NCBI GenBank assembly: GCA_036520835.1
Contig: DATDIX010000179.1
Coordinates: 1-24,271 of the forward strand
Source of the DNA: VBAT01 sp036520835
GTDB lineage: Bacteria > Bacteroidota > Bacteroidia > Chitinophagales > Chitinophagaceae
DNA: 24,271 nucleotides
Direction of reading: 5' to 3'
Both the position numbers and the translations under genes were made by a program. Positions within the stretch are counted from its first letter, which is position 1, and every line of letters begins with the position of its first letter. The notes under the pieces were generated by a model, which did not search any database, had not been told where the DNA came from, and saw only the letters and a program-made list of their open reading frames with translations. Of this stretch, positions 6,114 through 15,608 are shown piece by piece.

Positions 6114-8579
6114 TCAGCAGGGTATCCTGATCTCAATCGTACACCCGTTGCCGGGGCTGCTGATAATGTTTAATTCACCATTAAAGGATTCTACCCTATT
6201 GATCATATTGGAAATACCTATCCCCTTTCGTTTAGCCCCGGTATCAAATCCTTTTCCATCATCAGCAACCGATACACAGAAGAAATTGTTATCCGTATAC
6301 ACTCTGATCGTGATCGTGTTCGCTTCCGCATACTTAAGTACGTTATTGATCTGCTCCTGGACAATGCGATAAATATTCAGCTTCAGGTCATCATCTATTT
6401 CTTTATCATTTTCAAAAGTGAATACTGTTTTTATAGAAGTGCTGTCGTCCAGCCTGTCCACCAGTGCCTGGATCATTTCTTTAAGATCGACCTTTTTGGC
6501 CGGCGTCACCTGGCTCTGGCTCAGTGAACGGATCTCGTCAATAGCATTATCCACTAATTTAACCGCCCTGGTCAGTAATTCATGGCCGCTGGGTGTATCT
6601 CTTTCCGTAGCCATCCGCAGGAAAAGTTTTATGCTTGCCAGTATCTGGTTCACATTATCATGCAATTCCCTGCCTATTTTATTTCTTTCGCTTTCTTCCG
6701 CATTTATTACAGCCCTTGTCACTATCTTTTGCTCCTGTATCTTTTGCTTTAATATTTCCTGCTCCAACAGGTATTTTTCTGTCACGTCCATCATGGAACC
6801 CAGCATTCTCACCGGCTTATTATCCTTATCGTAAATAATATAGGCCCTGTCAAAAAAATGACGGTAATGACCCTGCGGCATACGAAAACGAAACTCCTCT
6901 ATTACCACCTCTCCTTTCTTTTCAATGGCGGCCTGCATCCTCTCCTCTATCCGGCGCTTGTCATCGGGATGAACCCTTGAAAGAAAATTTTCATACTTCC
7001 ATGTTTCTCCGGGTTTGATACCATAGTATTCATAGAATATACTGTTCCCCCAGTTCCGGTTATTGATCATATCCCAGTCCCATATCGCATCATGCGTGGC
7101 CCTTGAAATCAAGCCAAATCTTTCATTGGCTTTTAATATTTCTTGTTCTGCTTTTTTACGTTCAGTAATATCTTTTGCAGATATACAGGCGCCGATAATT
7201 GTACCCGTTTCATCCGATACAGGCGTATAGGTGACCGAAACCCAGGGTGGCAGACCTTCCTTTACATTAAACAACTCATACTCGATCTTTTCGCCGGCAA
7301 ATACTTTATCCAGGCTGACCCGGATAGGCTCGCCTTCACCGCCGGGTATCATGTCGAGGATATTTGTTCCAACGGTTACCTCCTTGCCCCAGGCTTTGAG
7401 GAGATTTTTTTGTGCTACTTCATTGATCAGGGTTACCCGGCAATTTTTATCCAGTACATAAAAGTTGTCTGACATGCTGTCCATTACGTAGCGAAGATTC
7501 TTCTCGGATTCTGCCAGTTTCTTTTCGGCTTCTTTCCTGGATGATATATCTCTCACAATGGCCCATATGGCAACGGGGATACCGGAGTCATCTTTCAGCA
7601 GAAAACCCCGCAGCTCCACCGGGAATATTCTCCCGTTTTTATGCCAATACTCTTTTTCATATACGTCTGAAAATCCTCTTACCAGTATCTGCTTCAACAG
7701 TATCTCATCCTCCATCTCATACCATTTTACCGGTGTGATATCTTTATAAGAAAGCTTGTATATTTCCTCTTCTGCATACCCGAGCATATGCATGAATGCC
7801 GAATTAAACTCAATGATCTTACCTTCCATATCACACTTAGCATAAGCGTCAGACATTGAATCAAACAGCGACCGGTACCTCTCTTCATTTTTCCGTATAA
7901 CAGATGCTTTCTCTGTTACCTGTTTTTCCAGTTCTGTATTGAATTGCTTCAACTGTTCCTCGGTTCTTTTCCTGGTTTTAATGTCATGATAAATAAAATA
8001 GAAACTTATTACCAGGATAACTACCAGCAACCCGGATATTATCCTGACAAATGAAAATGTCTCACGGGTAAGGCGTATGCTGTGGCTATAGGAACTATTT
8101 AATACTGCCCGGTTCTCATCCTCCAGTTTAGTGGCAATATTTTTAAACTGTTCAATAAGCGGCCCCAATGCAACAACCCCTTCCCCCTGTTCAGTCTTTG
8201 CTTGTTTGCCCGCGGCAGAAAGTGTGATCATTCTATGAATGATATCTGCCAGTTCTTTGTACGACAAACTACTTTCCCTGTTGTTAGCGGCAAGCAGGGT
8301 CATGCCTGCTGAGTCATTCTTTAATTTCCCTTCTACTTCATGATAATGATCTAAAAGTGCGCTGTCGCCTGTATTGAAATACTTGGTCGCCACTGATTCA
8401 AATTCCTGCATGTTAAAGATAGCAGGCCCTAATTTTTGTAATGCCTCCCTGCATTGTGTGATCTTTTCCTGTTCCTTTTCCTGTGACCGGAGTGCAGAGA
8501 AGGTACGCAGGACAATCAACAATACCACAAGGATGACAATGGCAAAACTTATAAGAAGATTACGAAGAGAATAAACCAT
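6114..8579 (-). CDS. Membrane-bound PAS-rich sensor histidine kinase (HisKA_3 type)
   Basis: An 821-aa two-component sensor. In order: TM1 about 8-24, an extracytoplasmic alpha-helical sensor of CHASE3-like character (25-178), TM2 about 180-198, three PAS domains (about 233-350, 360-478, 484-603), a HisKA_3 dimerisation helix with the phospho-acceptor H640 in IGRELHDNVNQ, and a HATPase_c domain with an N-box at N745-N746, VADDGKGFD (771-779) and GIGISNM (786-792). HisKA_3 kinases usually signal to NarL/LuxR-type regulators. No regulator gene is adjacent, so this is an orphan kinase. The ATG at 8579 is chosen over an in-frame TTG at 8627 because TM1 then follows at once. The gene is divergent from purK. 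The ligand is unknown. Confidence 0.9.
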   Translation of the reverse strand: MVYSLRNLLISFAIVILVVLLIVLRTFSALRSQEKEQEKITQCREALQKLGPAIFNMQEFESVATKYFNTGDSALLDHYHEVEGKLKNDSAGMTLLAANNRESSLSYKELADIIHRMITLSAAGKQAKTEQGEGVVALGPLIEQFKNIATKLEDENRAVLNSSYSHSIRLTRETFSFVRIISGLLVVILVISFYFIYHDIKTRKRTEEQLKQFNTELEKQVTEKASVIRKNEERYRSLFDSMSDAYAKCDMEGKIIEFNSAFMHMLGYAEEEIYKLSYKDITPVKWYEMEDEILLKQILVRGFSDVYEKEYWHKNGRIFPVELRGFLLKDDSGIPVAIWAIVRDISSRKEAEKKLAESEKNLRYVMDSMSDNFYVLDKNCRVTLINEVAQKNLLKAWGKEVTVGTNILDMIPGGEGEPIRVSLDKVFAGEKIEYELFNVKEGLPPWVSVTYTPVSDETGTIIGACISAKDITERKKAEQEILKANERFGLISRATHDAIWDWDMINNRNWGNSIFYEYYGIKPGETWKYENFLSRVHPDDKRRIEERMQAAIEKKGEVVIEEFRFRMPQGHYRHFFDRAYIIYDKDNKPVRMLGSMMDVTEKYLLEQEILKQKIQEQKIVTRAVINAEESERNKIGRELHDNVNQILASIKLFLRMATERDTPSGHELLTRAVKLVDNAIDEIRSLSQSQVTPAKKVDLKEMIQALVDRLDDSTSIKTVFTFENDKEIDDDLKLNIYRIVQEQINNVLKYAEANTITIRVYTDNNFFCVSVADDGKGFDTGAKRKGIGISNMINRVESFNGELNIISSPGNGCTIEIRIPC

Positions 8580-8734
8580 GAACGGCTCACGAATTTTTAT
8601 ACCCAATTTAGCCCAATTAAACAGCAATGAACAAAATATTTTAACCGGTTCTCATTTATTGTTACCCGAAAACAAAACCGATCATTTATTCTAACTGCAA
8701 GGTTATGATTTCTTACAGAAAAAACCTCATCACT

Positions 8735-8742
8735 TATCTTTG
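8735..8742 (+). promoter_or_regulatory. Candidate -7 box of the purK promoter
   Basis: TATCTTTG fully matches TAnnTTTG and ends only 4 nt before the ATG at 8747. Transcription would start near the ATG, giving a leaderless or nearly leaderless mRNA. No TTTG sits at the 19-nt spacing (the place reads CTTA), so strength is uncertain. This box also argues against the in-frame ATG at 8705, which would lie upstream of the transcript. Confidence 0.5.
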
Positions 8743-8746
8743 CGCC

Positions 8747-9886
8747 ATGCACCAACCACCGACTTTACCCAGGATAGGCCTTTTAGGCGGCGGACAATTA
8801 GGAAGAATGTTACTGCAGGCAGCGGCCAATTACCCGGTTGAAACTTTTGTAATGGAAACCGATCCCGAATGCCCGGCTGCCCACCTTTGCCATCATTTTA
8901 CAAAAGGTGACATTAAAAACTTTGACGACGTTTACCGGTTTGGAAAAGGGCTGAACGCCCTGACCATCGAAATTGAAAATGTAAACGTGGAAGCTCTGGA
9001 GAAACTGGAAGCTGAGGGTGTAAAAATATTTCCCCGGCCCTCGGTACTGAAAACCATCAAGAATAAAATTCTTCAAAAAGAGTATTACAAGAAACATGAT
9101 ATCCCTTCTGCCGGGTTCATTATTACCCAAAGTTTGGAGGAACTAAAACAACAAGAAGCTTTTTTACCGGCCGTGCATAAATTAGCCGAAGGCGGTTATG
9201 ACGGACGGGGGGTACAAGTATTAAGAACAAAACAGGATATAGAAAAGGGTTTTAATGCCCCCGCTGTCCTGGAAAAACTAATTACCATTCACAAAGAGAT
9301 CGCACAAATGATAGCGATCAATGAAAAAGGCGATACGGCCCTCTACCCGCCCGTTGAAATGGTATTTGATCCTCATCTTAACCTGCTCGACTTCCAGATA
9401 TGCCCTGCCGAGATAGAAACAAGGATACTATGGAAGGTAGAAGCGATCGCTTTATCAGTGGTCAGGAATTTTAAATCCCCGGGTATTTTTGCCGTAGAAA
9501 TGCTCATTGATAAAAATGGCGATGTTTTCGTTAATGAAACAGCGCCAAGGGTACATAACAGCGGACATCATACTATTGAAGCGCATTATAGTTCCCAATT
9601 CGATATGCTTTGGCGTATCATGTTGGGTTACCCGCTGGGAAATACCAGCCATATACTGCCTTCAATTATGGTCAATATAGTAGGTGAAAATGGCCATAGC
9701 GGAACTGTAAAATATGAAGGCCTGGATGAAGTATTAAAAATTGAAAATGTTTTTGTGCATTTATATGGGAAAAAAGAAACCCGGCCCGGCCGCAAAATGG
9801 GCCATGTAACGATCATGAGCCGTGAAAAACAGGAATTACTTCACCAATCGAACAAAGTAAAGAGAACTTTGTTGGCAAAAACATAG
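8747..9886 (+). CDS. purK: N5-carboxyaminoimidazole ribonucleotide synthase
   Basis: Uses ATP and bicarbonate to carboxylate AIR to N5-CAIR in purine synthesis; cytosolic ATP-grasp enzyme. At 379 aa it has normal length. GLLGGGQLGRM (11-21) is the PurK N-terminal signature; an AEGGYDGRGV loop lies in the ATP-grasp centre, and EIETRILW and VNETAPRVHNSGHHTIEA (metal and substrate site) follow. The ATG at 8747 is preferred to one 14 codons upstream because the family starts just before GLLGGGQLG and the promoter box overlaps the longer version. Its partner purE lies about 6 kb downstream, separated by an efflux operon. A 146-bp gap with no recognised gene follows. Confidence 0.95.
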   Translation: MHQPPTLPRIGLLGGGQLGRMLLQAAANYPVETFVMETDPECPAAHLCHHFTKGDIKNFDDVYRFGKGLNALTIEIENVNVEALEKLEAEGVKIFPRPSVLKTIKNKILQKEYYKKHDIPSAGFIITQSLEELKQQEAFLPAVHKLAEGGYDGRGVQVLRTKQDIEKGFNAPAVLEKLITIHKEIAQMIAINEKGDTALYPPVEMVFDPHLNLLDFQICPAEIETRILWKVEAIALSVVRNFKSPGIFAVEMLIDKNGDVFVNETAPRVHNSGHHTIEAHYSSQFDMLWRIMLGYPLGNTSHILPSIMVNIVGENGHSGTVKYEGLDEVLKIENVFVHLYGKKETRPGRKMGHVTIMSREKQELLHQSNKVKRTLLAKT

Positions 9887-10032
9887 TTTCCATTTATCCA
9901 ACAATATTACCGCTTATAATTGCCGGGTTTCCAGGTGCAGGAAGCATTAGCTTTTGACGTCCAAAAACTTGTGATTATCCGCTACCTTTATCGTCCTGAT
10001 TTTGTAACCAATTGCACATTGAAGACAAAAAC

Positions 10033-11073
10033 ATGAGAGTAATCATCGCATCGTTAGCTATTATCCTGTTGGCAGCCTGTGGCGGCAAAGACAAGAAAAA
10101 TGAAACGCCCCAGCAAAATCCTGCTAACCAGCCCGCTCTTTCAGTAGAAGCCTATATCGCAAAACCTGAGAGCCTCAACGACCTTATTGAAGTGCCGGGA
10201 ACAATTCTTCCTTTTGAGTCCACTGAAATTCATCCGGAGGTTTCCGGCAGAGTAGTATTATTAAATGTAAAAGAAGGAAGTTTTGTCACTGGCGGCACCC
10301 TGCTGGTAAAGATATACGATGGTGACCTGCAGGCGCAGATGAAAAAATTACAGGTACAACTGGATATAGCCGAACAAACAGAAAAGCGTTCAGCACAGTT
10401 ATTAAAGATCCAGGGCATCAGCCAGAGTGATTATGATCTTAGCTTATTGAACGTAAATAATATCAAAGCCGATATAGAGATAACCAAAGCTGCAATCTCC
10501 AAAACTGCGATCTATGCGCCTTTCAGTGGCAAATTGGGTTTGAAGAATATCAGCCCCGGCGCTTTTGTTACTCCTCTCACAGTTATCGCCACTATCGGGC
10601 AAGTCAGCCAGCTGAAACTGCAATTCACTATACCGGAAAAATATGGCGCCCAACTAAAGACAGGCCAGGATATACAATTCGGAATTGATGGTTCAATGAA
10701 AACATTTCATGCAAATCTATCGGCTACTGAAGTAGCCATTGCAGAAGACACCCGCAGCCTGCTGGTAAGGGCAATTGTGAAAGGACAGGATCCTTTGTTA
10801 ATTCCCGGCGCTTTTGCCAATGTAAAAATTTTACTGGGCAAAACCGAAGACGCTATCATGGTACCCAACAGTTCTGTTTTACCGCAGGGGAGGAAAAAGC
10901 TGATCTATACCTACAAGAGCGGGAAAGCTATGTCAACTGAAATTACAACAGGCATCCGCGATTCTGCAAACATACAGGTATTGAGTGGCCTGTATAAAGG
11001 AGATACGGTACTTACCACCGGCCTGTTATTTCTCAGGCCCGGGGCTGATGTCAAATTATCTAAAATACGTTGA
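10033..11073 (+). CDS. RND efflux membrane-fusion lipoprotein (AcrA/MexA-like)
   Basis: Periplasmic adaptor linking the RND pump to the outer-membrane channel. The 346-aa product begins with a lipoprotein signal ending LLAAC, so Cys16 is likely lipidated. Then come a barrel-sandwich/lipoyl half (PGTILPFESTEIHPEVSGRV and NVKEGSFVTGGTLL), a short alpha-hairpin with coiled-coil character, the second lipoyl half (IYAPFSGKLGLKNISPGAFV), and beta-barrel and membrane-proximal domains. The ATG at 10033 is chosen over an in-frame TTG at 10012 because the lipoprotein signal starts there. The pump gene follows after 15 bp, so the two are co-transcribed. TACCTTTA at 9983-9990 is a one-mismatch -7 box. 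No regulator gene is nearby, so the substrate cannot be inferred. Confidence 0.93.
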   Translation: MRVIIASLAIILLAACGGKDKKNETPQQNPANQPALSVEAYIAKPESLNDLIEVPGTILPFESTEIHPEVSGRVVLLNVKEGSFVTGGTLLVKIYDGDLQAQMKKLQVQLDIAEQTEKRSAQLLKIQGISQSDYDLSLLNVNNIKADIEITKAAISKTAIYAPFSGKLGLKNISPGAFVTPLTVIATIGQVSQLKLQFTIPEKYGAQLKTGQDIQFGIDGSMKTFHANLSATEVAIAEDTRSLLVRAIVKGQDPLLIPGAFANVKILLGKTEDAIMVPNSSVLPQGRKKLIYTYKSGKAMSTEITTGIRDSANIQVLSGLYKGDTVLTTGLLFLRPGADVKLSKIR

Positions 11074-11088
11074 TCAAAATAAGAACAG

Positions 11089-14000
11089 ATGAATTTATCA
11101 GAGCTCAGTTTAAGAAGGCCGGTTCTGGCAATGGTCTGTTCCATTGTGATCATTATCTTCGGGGCCATTGGCTATAAATTTCTTGGGGTAAGAGAATACC
11201 CCGCCATTGATCCGGCTGTGATCAATGTCCGTACTTCTTATGTTGGCGCCAATGCCGATATTGTTGAACAGCAGATCACTGAGCCGCTGGAAAAAGTCAT
11301 CAATGGAGTACAGGGTGTTAGGAATATTACGTCTACCAGTGCACAAGGCAGCAGCAATATCACCGTTGAGTTTGACCTGAGCGTTGATTTGGAAAGAGCG
11401 GCGAATGATGTTCGTGATAAAGTATCACAGGCCATCGGCAACCTGCCCCAGGATATTGATGCCCCCCCTACGGTTACCAAATCGGATTCAGATTCTGATC
11501 CTATTATCTTTTTACAGATACAAAGCCAGACCAAAGGCCTGATGGAACTGACTGACTACGCAGAGAATGTAGTACAGGAAAGATTGCAAACCATCCAGGG
11601 TGTCAGTTCGGTGAATGTTTTTGGACGCCGTTATTCCATGCGGATGTGGATCAATCCTTCCAAACTAGCTTCCTATAGACTGACCATCGGAGATATAAGG
11701 GCCGCCCTTGACCGGGAAAATATTGAATTGCCCGGCGGAAAGATCCGTGGCGACCAAACCCAACTGATCGTAAAAACTTTTGGCAAACTGACCACGGAAG
11801 ATGAATTCAATAACCTCATATTGCGGGAAGATAATAATGGGATCGTTCGTTTTAAAGATGTGGGTCGTGCTGAACTGGGACCGGATAATGAAGAACAATC
11901 TTCCCGGAAGAACAATGTTCCTTCAGTTAACCTGGGCGTAGTAGCACAACCCGGCAGCAACCAGATCGAGATCGCCGATGAAGTTTACCTGCGGATTGAT
12001 GAGATAAAAAAAGACATGCCCTCTGACATTTTGCTGGAAGTGGGCTATGACCGTTCCAACTTTGTCCGCAATGCTATTTTCGAAGTAAAGGAAACGCTGC
12101 TCATCGCTATCGGCCTGGTAGTGCTCATCATTTTTCTTTTTTTCCGTGAATGGATCATTGCTTTTCGTCCGCTGATAGATATACCCGTTGCCCTGATCGG
12201 CGCCTTTTTCATTATGTATGTGATGGGTTTTTCTATCAATGTACTAACCCTCCTGGCTATCGTACTGGCCACAGGACTTGTAGTGGATGACGGCATAGTG
12301 GTGACAGAGAATATTTTCAAGAAGATGGAACAGGGCATGAATAAACATAAAGCCGCCCTCGAGGGATCAAAAGAAATATACTTTGCCGTCATTGCCACTT
12401 CTATTACACTTGCCATCGTTTTCTTACCTATCATTTTCCTGGAAGGATTTGTCGGAAGGTTATTCCGTGAATTCGGTATCGTTCTGGCAGGGGCAGTTTT
12501 GATCTCCGCTTTTGTATCCTTGTCTTTAACGCCGGTGCTGAATATTTTCCTTACCAAAAAAGATGTACATAAACATTCCTGGTTCTACCGGGTGACCGAA
12601 CCTTTTTTCATGGGTCTTGAAAACCTGTACCGCAAAACCCTGCAGGGTTTTATGCGTTTGCGATGGCTGGCAATAATAATTGTACTGGCCTGTGCAGGCA
12701 TAATTTATTTTATAGGGTCAGAACTTCCTTCTGAATTAGCGCCGATGGAGGATCGAAACAGGATCCGGACACGTTTGCTGGGACCTGAAGGGGCCGACTT
12801 TGATTTTATAGATAATGTGGCCTACGAGATCACACAAGTAGTGATTGATTCCGTGCCTGAAAAAAATGTGGTGCTCACGTTTGCTCCCAGTTTCGGTGGT
12901 GGTGGCTCAAATGCCGGTATGGTGGCCATTGGTCTTACAGAGGCAGGTGAACGAAAAAGATCGCAGGACGAGATTGCACAACAACTGACCCGTATTTTCA
13001 TGCGTTATAACAATGTAAGGGTATTTGTTACACAGGAACAGACCATTTCTGTTGGACTTGGTGGCCGCGGATCTTTCCCAGTACAGTTCGTTTTACAAAA
13101 TCTGAATTACGAGAAACTGAAAGAAAAGATCCCGTTGTTCCTGGAAGAAGTCAGGAAGAATCCAACCTTCCAGAATTTCGATGTGAATCTTAAATTCAAT
13201 CAACCTGAGTTATTGGTCACTATTGACCGGCTGAAGGCAAATGAACTCGGTATTTCGGTCCTGGATGTAACCAATACCCTTCAGCTAGCGCTGAGTGGAA
13301 GAAGGTTCGGTTATTTTATCATGAATGGTAAGCAATACCAGGTCATCGGCCAGGTTGACCGTAATGACCGTGACGCCCCGCTTGACCTGAAAGGTTTTTT
13401 TGTACGCAACAACCGGGGAGAACTGATACAACTGGATAACCTGGTGAGGATGGAAGAAACAGCCAATCCTCCTACTATCTATCATTTCAACCGTTTCAAA
13501 AGTGCGACCATACAAGCAGGGCTTGCGCCGGGCAAAACGATTGGTGACGGTATAGCTGAAATGGAAAAAATCGCTGATAAGGTACTCGATGAATCATTTG
13601 ACACTGTTCTTGGAGGCGCTTCAAGAGATTTCCAGGAGAGCAGTTCCAATACCTCATTTGCTTTCCTGCTGGCGCTGGTACTCATCTTCCTCGTGCTGGC
13701 TGCGCAGTTCGAAAGCTTTATTGATCCTTTTATTATCATGATCACGGTACCATTGGCCCTGGCAGGTGCTGTTTTAAGCCTGTGGCTCTTTGGCCAGACA
13801 CTCAATATCTTTTCCCAGATCGGTATTATCATGCTGATAGGACTTGTCACCAAGAACGGGATATTGATAGTGGAATTTGCGAACCAGAAACGAAGACGTG
13901 GTGAAAAGAAGGTTCCGGCGGCTGTTGATGCAGCGGTTGCCCGTCTGCGCCCGATCTTAATGACAACATTAGCAACAACACTTGGCGCATTACCCATTGC

Positions 14001-14196
14001 AATGGCAATAGGTTCAGCAGGCACGAGCCGTGTCCCATTAGGTATTGTGATCGTCGGCGGCATGTTGTTTGCGCTGGTGCTCACGTTATACGTAGTACCT
14101 GCATTATACTCTTACTTATCGACCAAAAAGAAAGTAAGCGACCTGGATGCCCAGTTTGCAGAGCAAACACCTGCATCGCATGAACATTTAAATTAA
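11089..14196 (+). CDS. RND-family efflux pump permease (AcrB/MexB/MdtB-like)
   Basis: Inner-membrane proton-driven exporter, 1035 aa, full length for HAE1-type pumps. It starts with the typical N-terminal helix (LSLRRPVLAMVCSIVIIIFG), followed by the first porter domain (YPAIDPAVINV...YVGANADIVEQQI). The central membrane block includes GLVVDDGIVVTENIF, where D400 and D401 correspond to the proton-relay aspartates of TM4. The duplicated second half ends in a membrane block with LIGLVTKNGILIVEFANQ and RPILMTTLATTLGALP. It is the middle gene of an adaptor-pump-channel operon, 15 bp after the adaptor and 32 bp before the TolC-like gene. HAE1 pumps export drugs, bile salts, dyes or lipids; nothing here fixes the substrate. 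Confidence 0.96.
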   Translation: MNLSELSLRRPVLAMVCSIVIIIFGAIGYKFLGVREYPAIDPAVINVRTSYVGANADIVEQQITEPLEKVINGVQGVRNITSTSAQGSSNITVEFDLSVDLERAANDVRDKVSQAIGNLPQDIDAPPTVTKSDSDSDPIIFLQIQSQTKGLMELTDYAENVVQERLQTIQGVSSVNVFGRRYSMRMWINPSKLASYRLTIGDIRAALDRENIELPGGKIRGDQTQLIVKTFGKLTTEDEFNNLILREDNNGIVRFKDVGRAELGPDNEEQSSRKNNVPSVNLGVVAQPGSNQIEIADEVYLRIDEIKKDMPSDILLEVGYDRSNFVRNAIFEVKETLLIAIGLVVLIIFLFFREWIIAFRPLIDIPVALIGAFFIMYVMGFSINVLTLLAIVLATGLVVDDGIVVTENIFKKMEQGMNKHKAALEGSKEIYFAVIATSITLAIVFLPIIFLEGFVGRLFREFGIVLAGAVLISAFVSLSLTPVLNIFLTKKDVHKHSWFYRVTEPFFMGLENLYRKTLQGFMRLRWLAIIIVLACAGIIYFIGSELPSELAPMEDRNRIRTRLLGPEGADFDFIDNVAYEITQVVIDSVPEKNVVLTFAPSFGGGGSNAGMVAIGLTEAGERKRSQDEIAQQLTRIFMRYNNVRVFVTQEQTISVGLGGRGSFPVQFVLQNLNYEKLKEKIPLFLEEVRKNPTFQNFDVNLKFNQPELLVTIDRLKANELGISVLDVTNTLQLALSGRRFGYFIMNGKQYQVIGQVDRNDRDAPLDLKGFFVRNNRGELIQLDNLVRMEETANPPTIYHFNRFKSATIQAGLAPGKTIGDGIAEMEKIADKVLDESFDTVLGGASRDFQESSSNTSFAFLLALVLIFLVLAAQFESFIDPFIIMITVPLALAGAVLSLWLFGQTLNIFSQIGIIMLIGLVTKNGILIVEFANQKRRRGEKKVPAAVDAAVARLRPILMTTLATTLGALPIAMAIGSAGTSRVPLGIVIVGGMLFALVLTLYVVPALYSYLSTKKKVSDLDAQFAEQTPASHEHLN

Positions 14197-14228
14197 TTAT
14201 GTAACCAGCTTAAATTTCCTGATCAGCC

Positions 14229-15578
14229 ATGTTACAGTTTACCCAGAGCCTGTTGAAGGGCACTCTTCATCTTCTTATCCTCTGCTCATCTTTTTTGGGG
14301 CTGAGCGGACTGCTTCATGCACAGAGAATGCTTACCCTGGAAGAAGCTATCGCAACAGCTTTACAGAATAACTATGATATCCGGCTTTCCCGGAATGATT
14401 CGGCAGTAGCCGCACTGGATTATTCATACCGCAATGCTGTTTTTGTTCCAAGACTCAACGCTAACCTCGGAACTACCTGGAACAATAATGCACAAAAACA
14501 AACATTAGCTGACGGGACCAAAAGAGAAAATAATGGAATAAAGTCGCATAATATGGCGGCAGGCATTGCCCTTAACTGGACCTTGTTCGACGGGCTAAAG
14601 ATGTTTGCTATACGGGATAAAGCGGAAGAATTTATCCGGCTGGGCGAACTGGGCATCAAAGACCAGGTAGTAAATACAGTCGCAGCGGTCATCGCTGATT
14701 ATTACAATATCGTTCGCCAGAAACAGCAACTGAAAGCGATCGAAGAACAGATTTCCATCAATACTGAAAGAGTGAAACTGGCCCAGTATAAACTGGATAT
14801 CGGCACCGGCGCCAAACCTGATATGCTGCAAAGCCGGGTAGATCTGAATACACAAAAATCGCTGCAACTGAACCAGCAAACAGTAATGGCAAAGTTGAAA
14901 GAACAGCTGAACCAGGCGATGAATGTAGCAAGCGGCACCAATTATGAAGTGGCTGACTCTATTGTATTTAATCCAAACCTGAACCTGGGCGATATCCAGA
15001 ATAATATGGAAAAAACAAACCCTACTTTGCTGATCGCACAAAAGAATATTGATATTGCCGGGATCACATTGAAAGAAAGAAAAGCTGATCTCTACCCTGT
15101 CGTGTCATTTAATTCGGCTTACAATTTCAACCGGACAGATAATAAAGCGGTGATCAATCCCTTCTCGCCTTTATTTAACCAGTCAAAAGGTTTTAACTAT
15201 GGCTTTACAGCCGCTATCCCGATCGTGAATAATTTTAACGCCAGGCGGCTGGCCAGGCAGGCACAATTGGATATTGAATTCCAGCAGCTGATGTACGAGA
15301 ACCAGCGGTCACGGATCAATTTAAGTGTACTCAATGCTTTCAAAGATTACGAAGCGGAAAAAAAAGCGCTTGCACTTGAAGAAGAGACGATCCTGTGGGC
15401 AAAAGAAAATGTAAGTATCATTTTTGAAACCTATCGCCTCGGTGGAGCCACCTACATCCAGTTACGTGAAGCGCAGAATAGCCTGGAAGTAGCTTATTAC
15501 CGATTGATTTCAGCCCGGTACAATACAAAACTCGCTGAAACGGAATTAATGCGGCTGAAAGGCGAACTTGTGAAATAG
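14229..15578 (+). CDS. TolC-family outer-membrane efflux channel
   Basis: Outer-membrane and periplasmic tunnel of the tripartite pump. The 449-aa product has an N-terminal signal peptide ending near LHAQ (about residue 32), then MLTLEEAIATALQNNYDIRLSRND, the usual start of the first OEP repeat. Two OEP-type halves follow, rich in long amphipathic helices, with the second starting near NPTLLIAQKNIDIAGITLKERKADLYPVV. The short beta segments and AEK/LEE-rich coiled-coil stretches fit TolC. It closes the efflux operon. The heptamer array and the four-helix-bundle gene start directly after its stop codon (TAG at 15576-15578). Confidence 0.93.
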   Translation: MLQFTQSLLKGTLHLLILCSSFLGLSGLLHAQRMLTLEEAIATALQNNYDIRLSRNDSAVAALDYSYRNAVFVPRLNANLGTTWNNNAQKQTLADGTKRENNGIKSHNMAAGIALNWTLFDGLKMFAIRDKAEEFIRLGELGIKDQVVNTVAAVIADYYNIVRQKQQLKAIEEQISINTERVKLAQYKLDIGTGAKPDMLQSRVDLNTQKSLQLNQQTVMAKLKEQLNQAMNVASGTNYEVADSIVFNPNLNLGDIQNNMEKTNPTLLIAQKNIDIAGITLKERKADLYPVVSFNSAYNFNRTDNKAVINPFSPLFNQSKGFNYGFTAAIPIVNNFNARRLARQAQLDIEFQQLMYENQRSRINLSVLNAFKDYEAEKKALALEEETILWAKENVSIIFETYRLGGATYIQLREAQNSLEVAYYRLISARYNTKLAETELMRLKGELVK

Positions 15579-15608
15579 TTTGCAGTTGGCTGTTGGCTGT
15601 TTGCAGTT
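15579..15608 (+). repeat. Left heptamer array of the four-helix-bundle cassette
   Basis: Four consecutive 7-mers: two outer copies of TTTGCAG and two inner copies of TTGGCTG, then TT. It starts directly after the tolC-like stop codon. Its reverse-complement counterpart lies at 16056-16082 beyond the four-helix-bundle gene. The last copy provides the TTTG -33 box of the next gene's promoter. Confidence 0.75.

Noticed and set aside
8579..8627. Longer N-terminus of the histidine kinase from a TTG
   Set aside because: The ATG at 8579 places the first transmembrane helix directly at the N-terminus; the 16 extra residues add no signal or motif.
8705..8746. PurK start at the upstream ATG
   Set aside because: The 14 added residues precede the family N-terminus and lie upstream of or across the predicted -7 box.
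12045..12557. 170-codon minus-strand ORF opposite the RND pump gene
   Set aside because: Antisense shadow of the first membrane block; no recognisable domain and no start signal.
13482..14084. 200-codon minus-strand ORF opposite the RND pump gene
   Set aside because: It lies wholly antisense to a strongly conserved pump coding region and its translation is low-complexity Ser/Ala/Ile-rich, as expected of a shadow frame.
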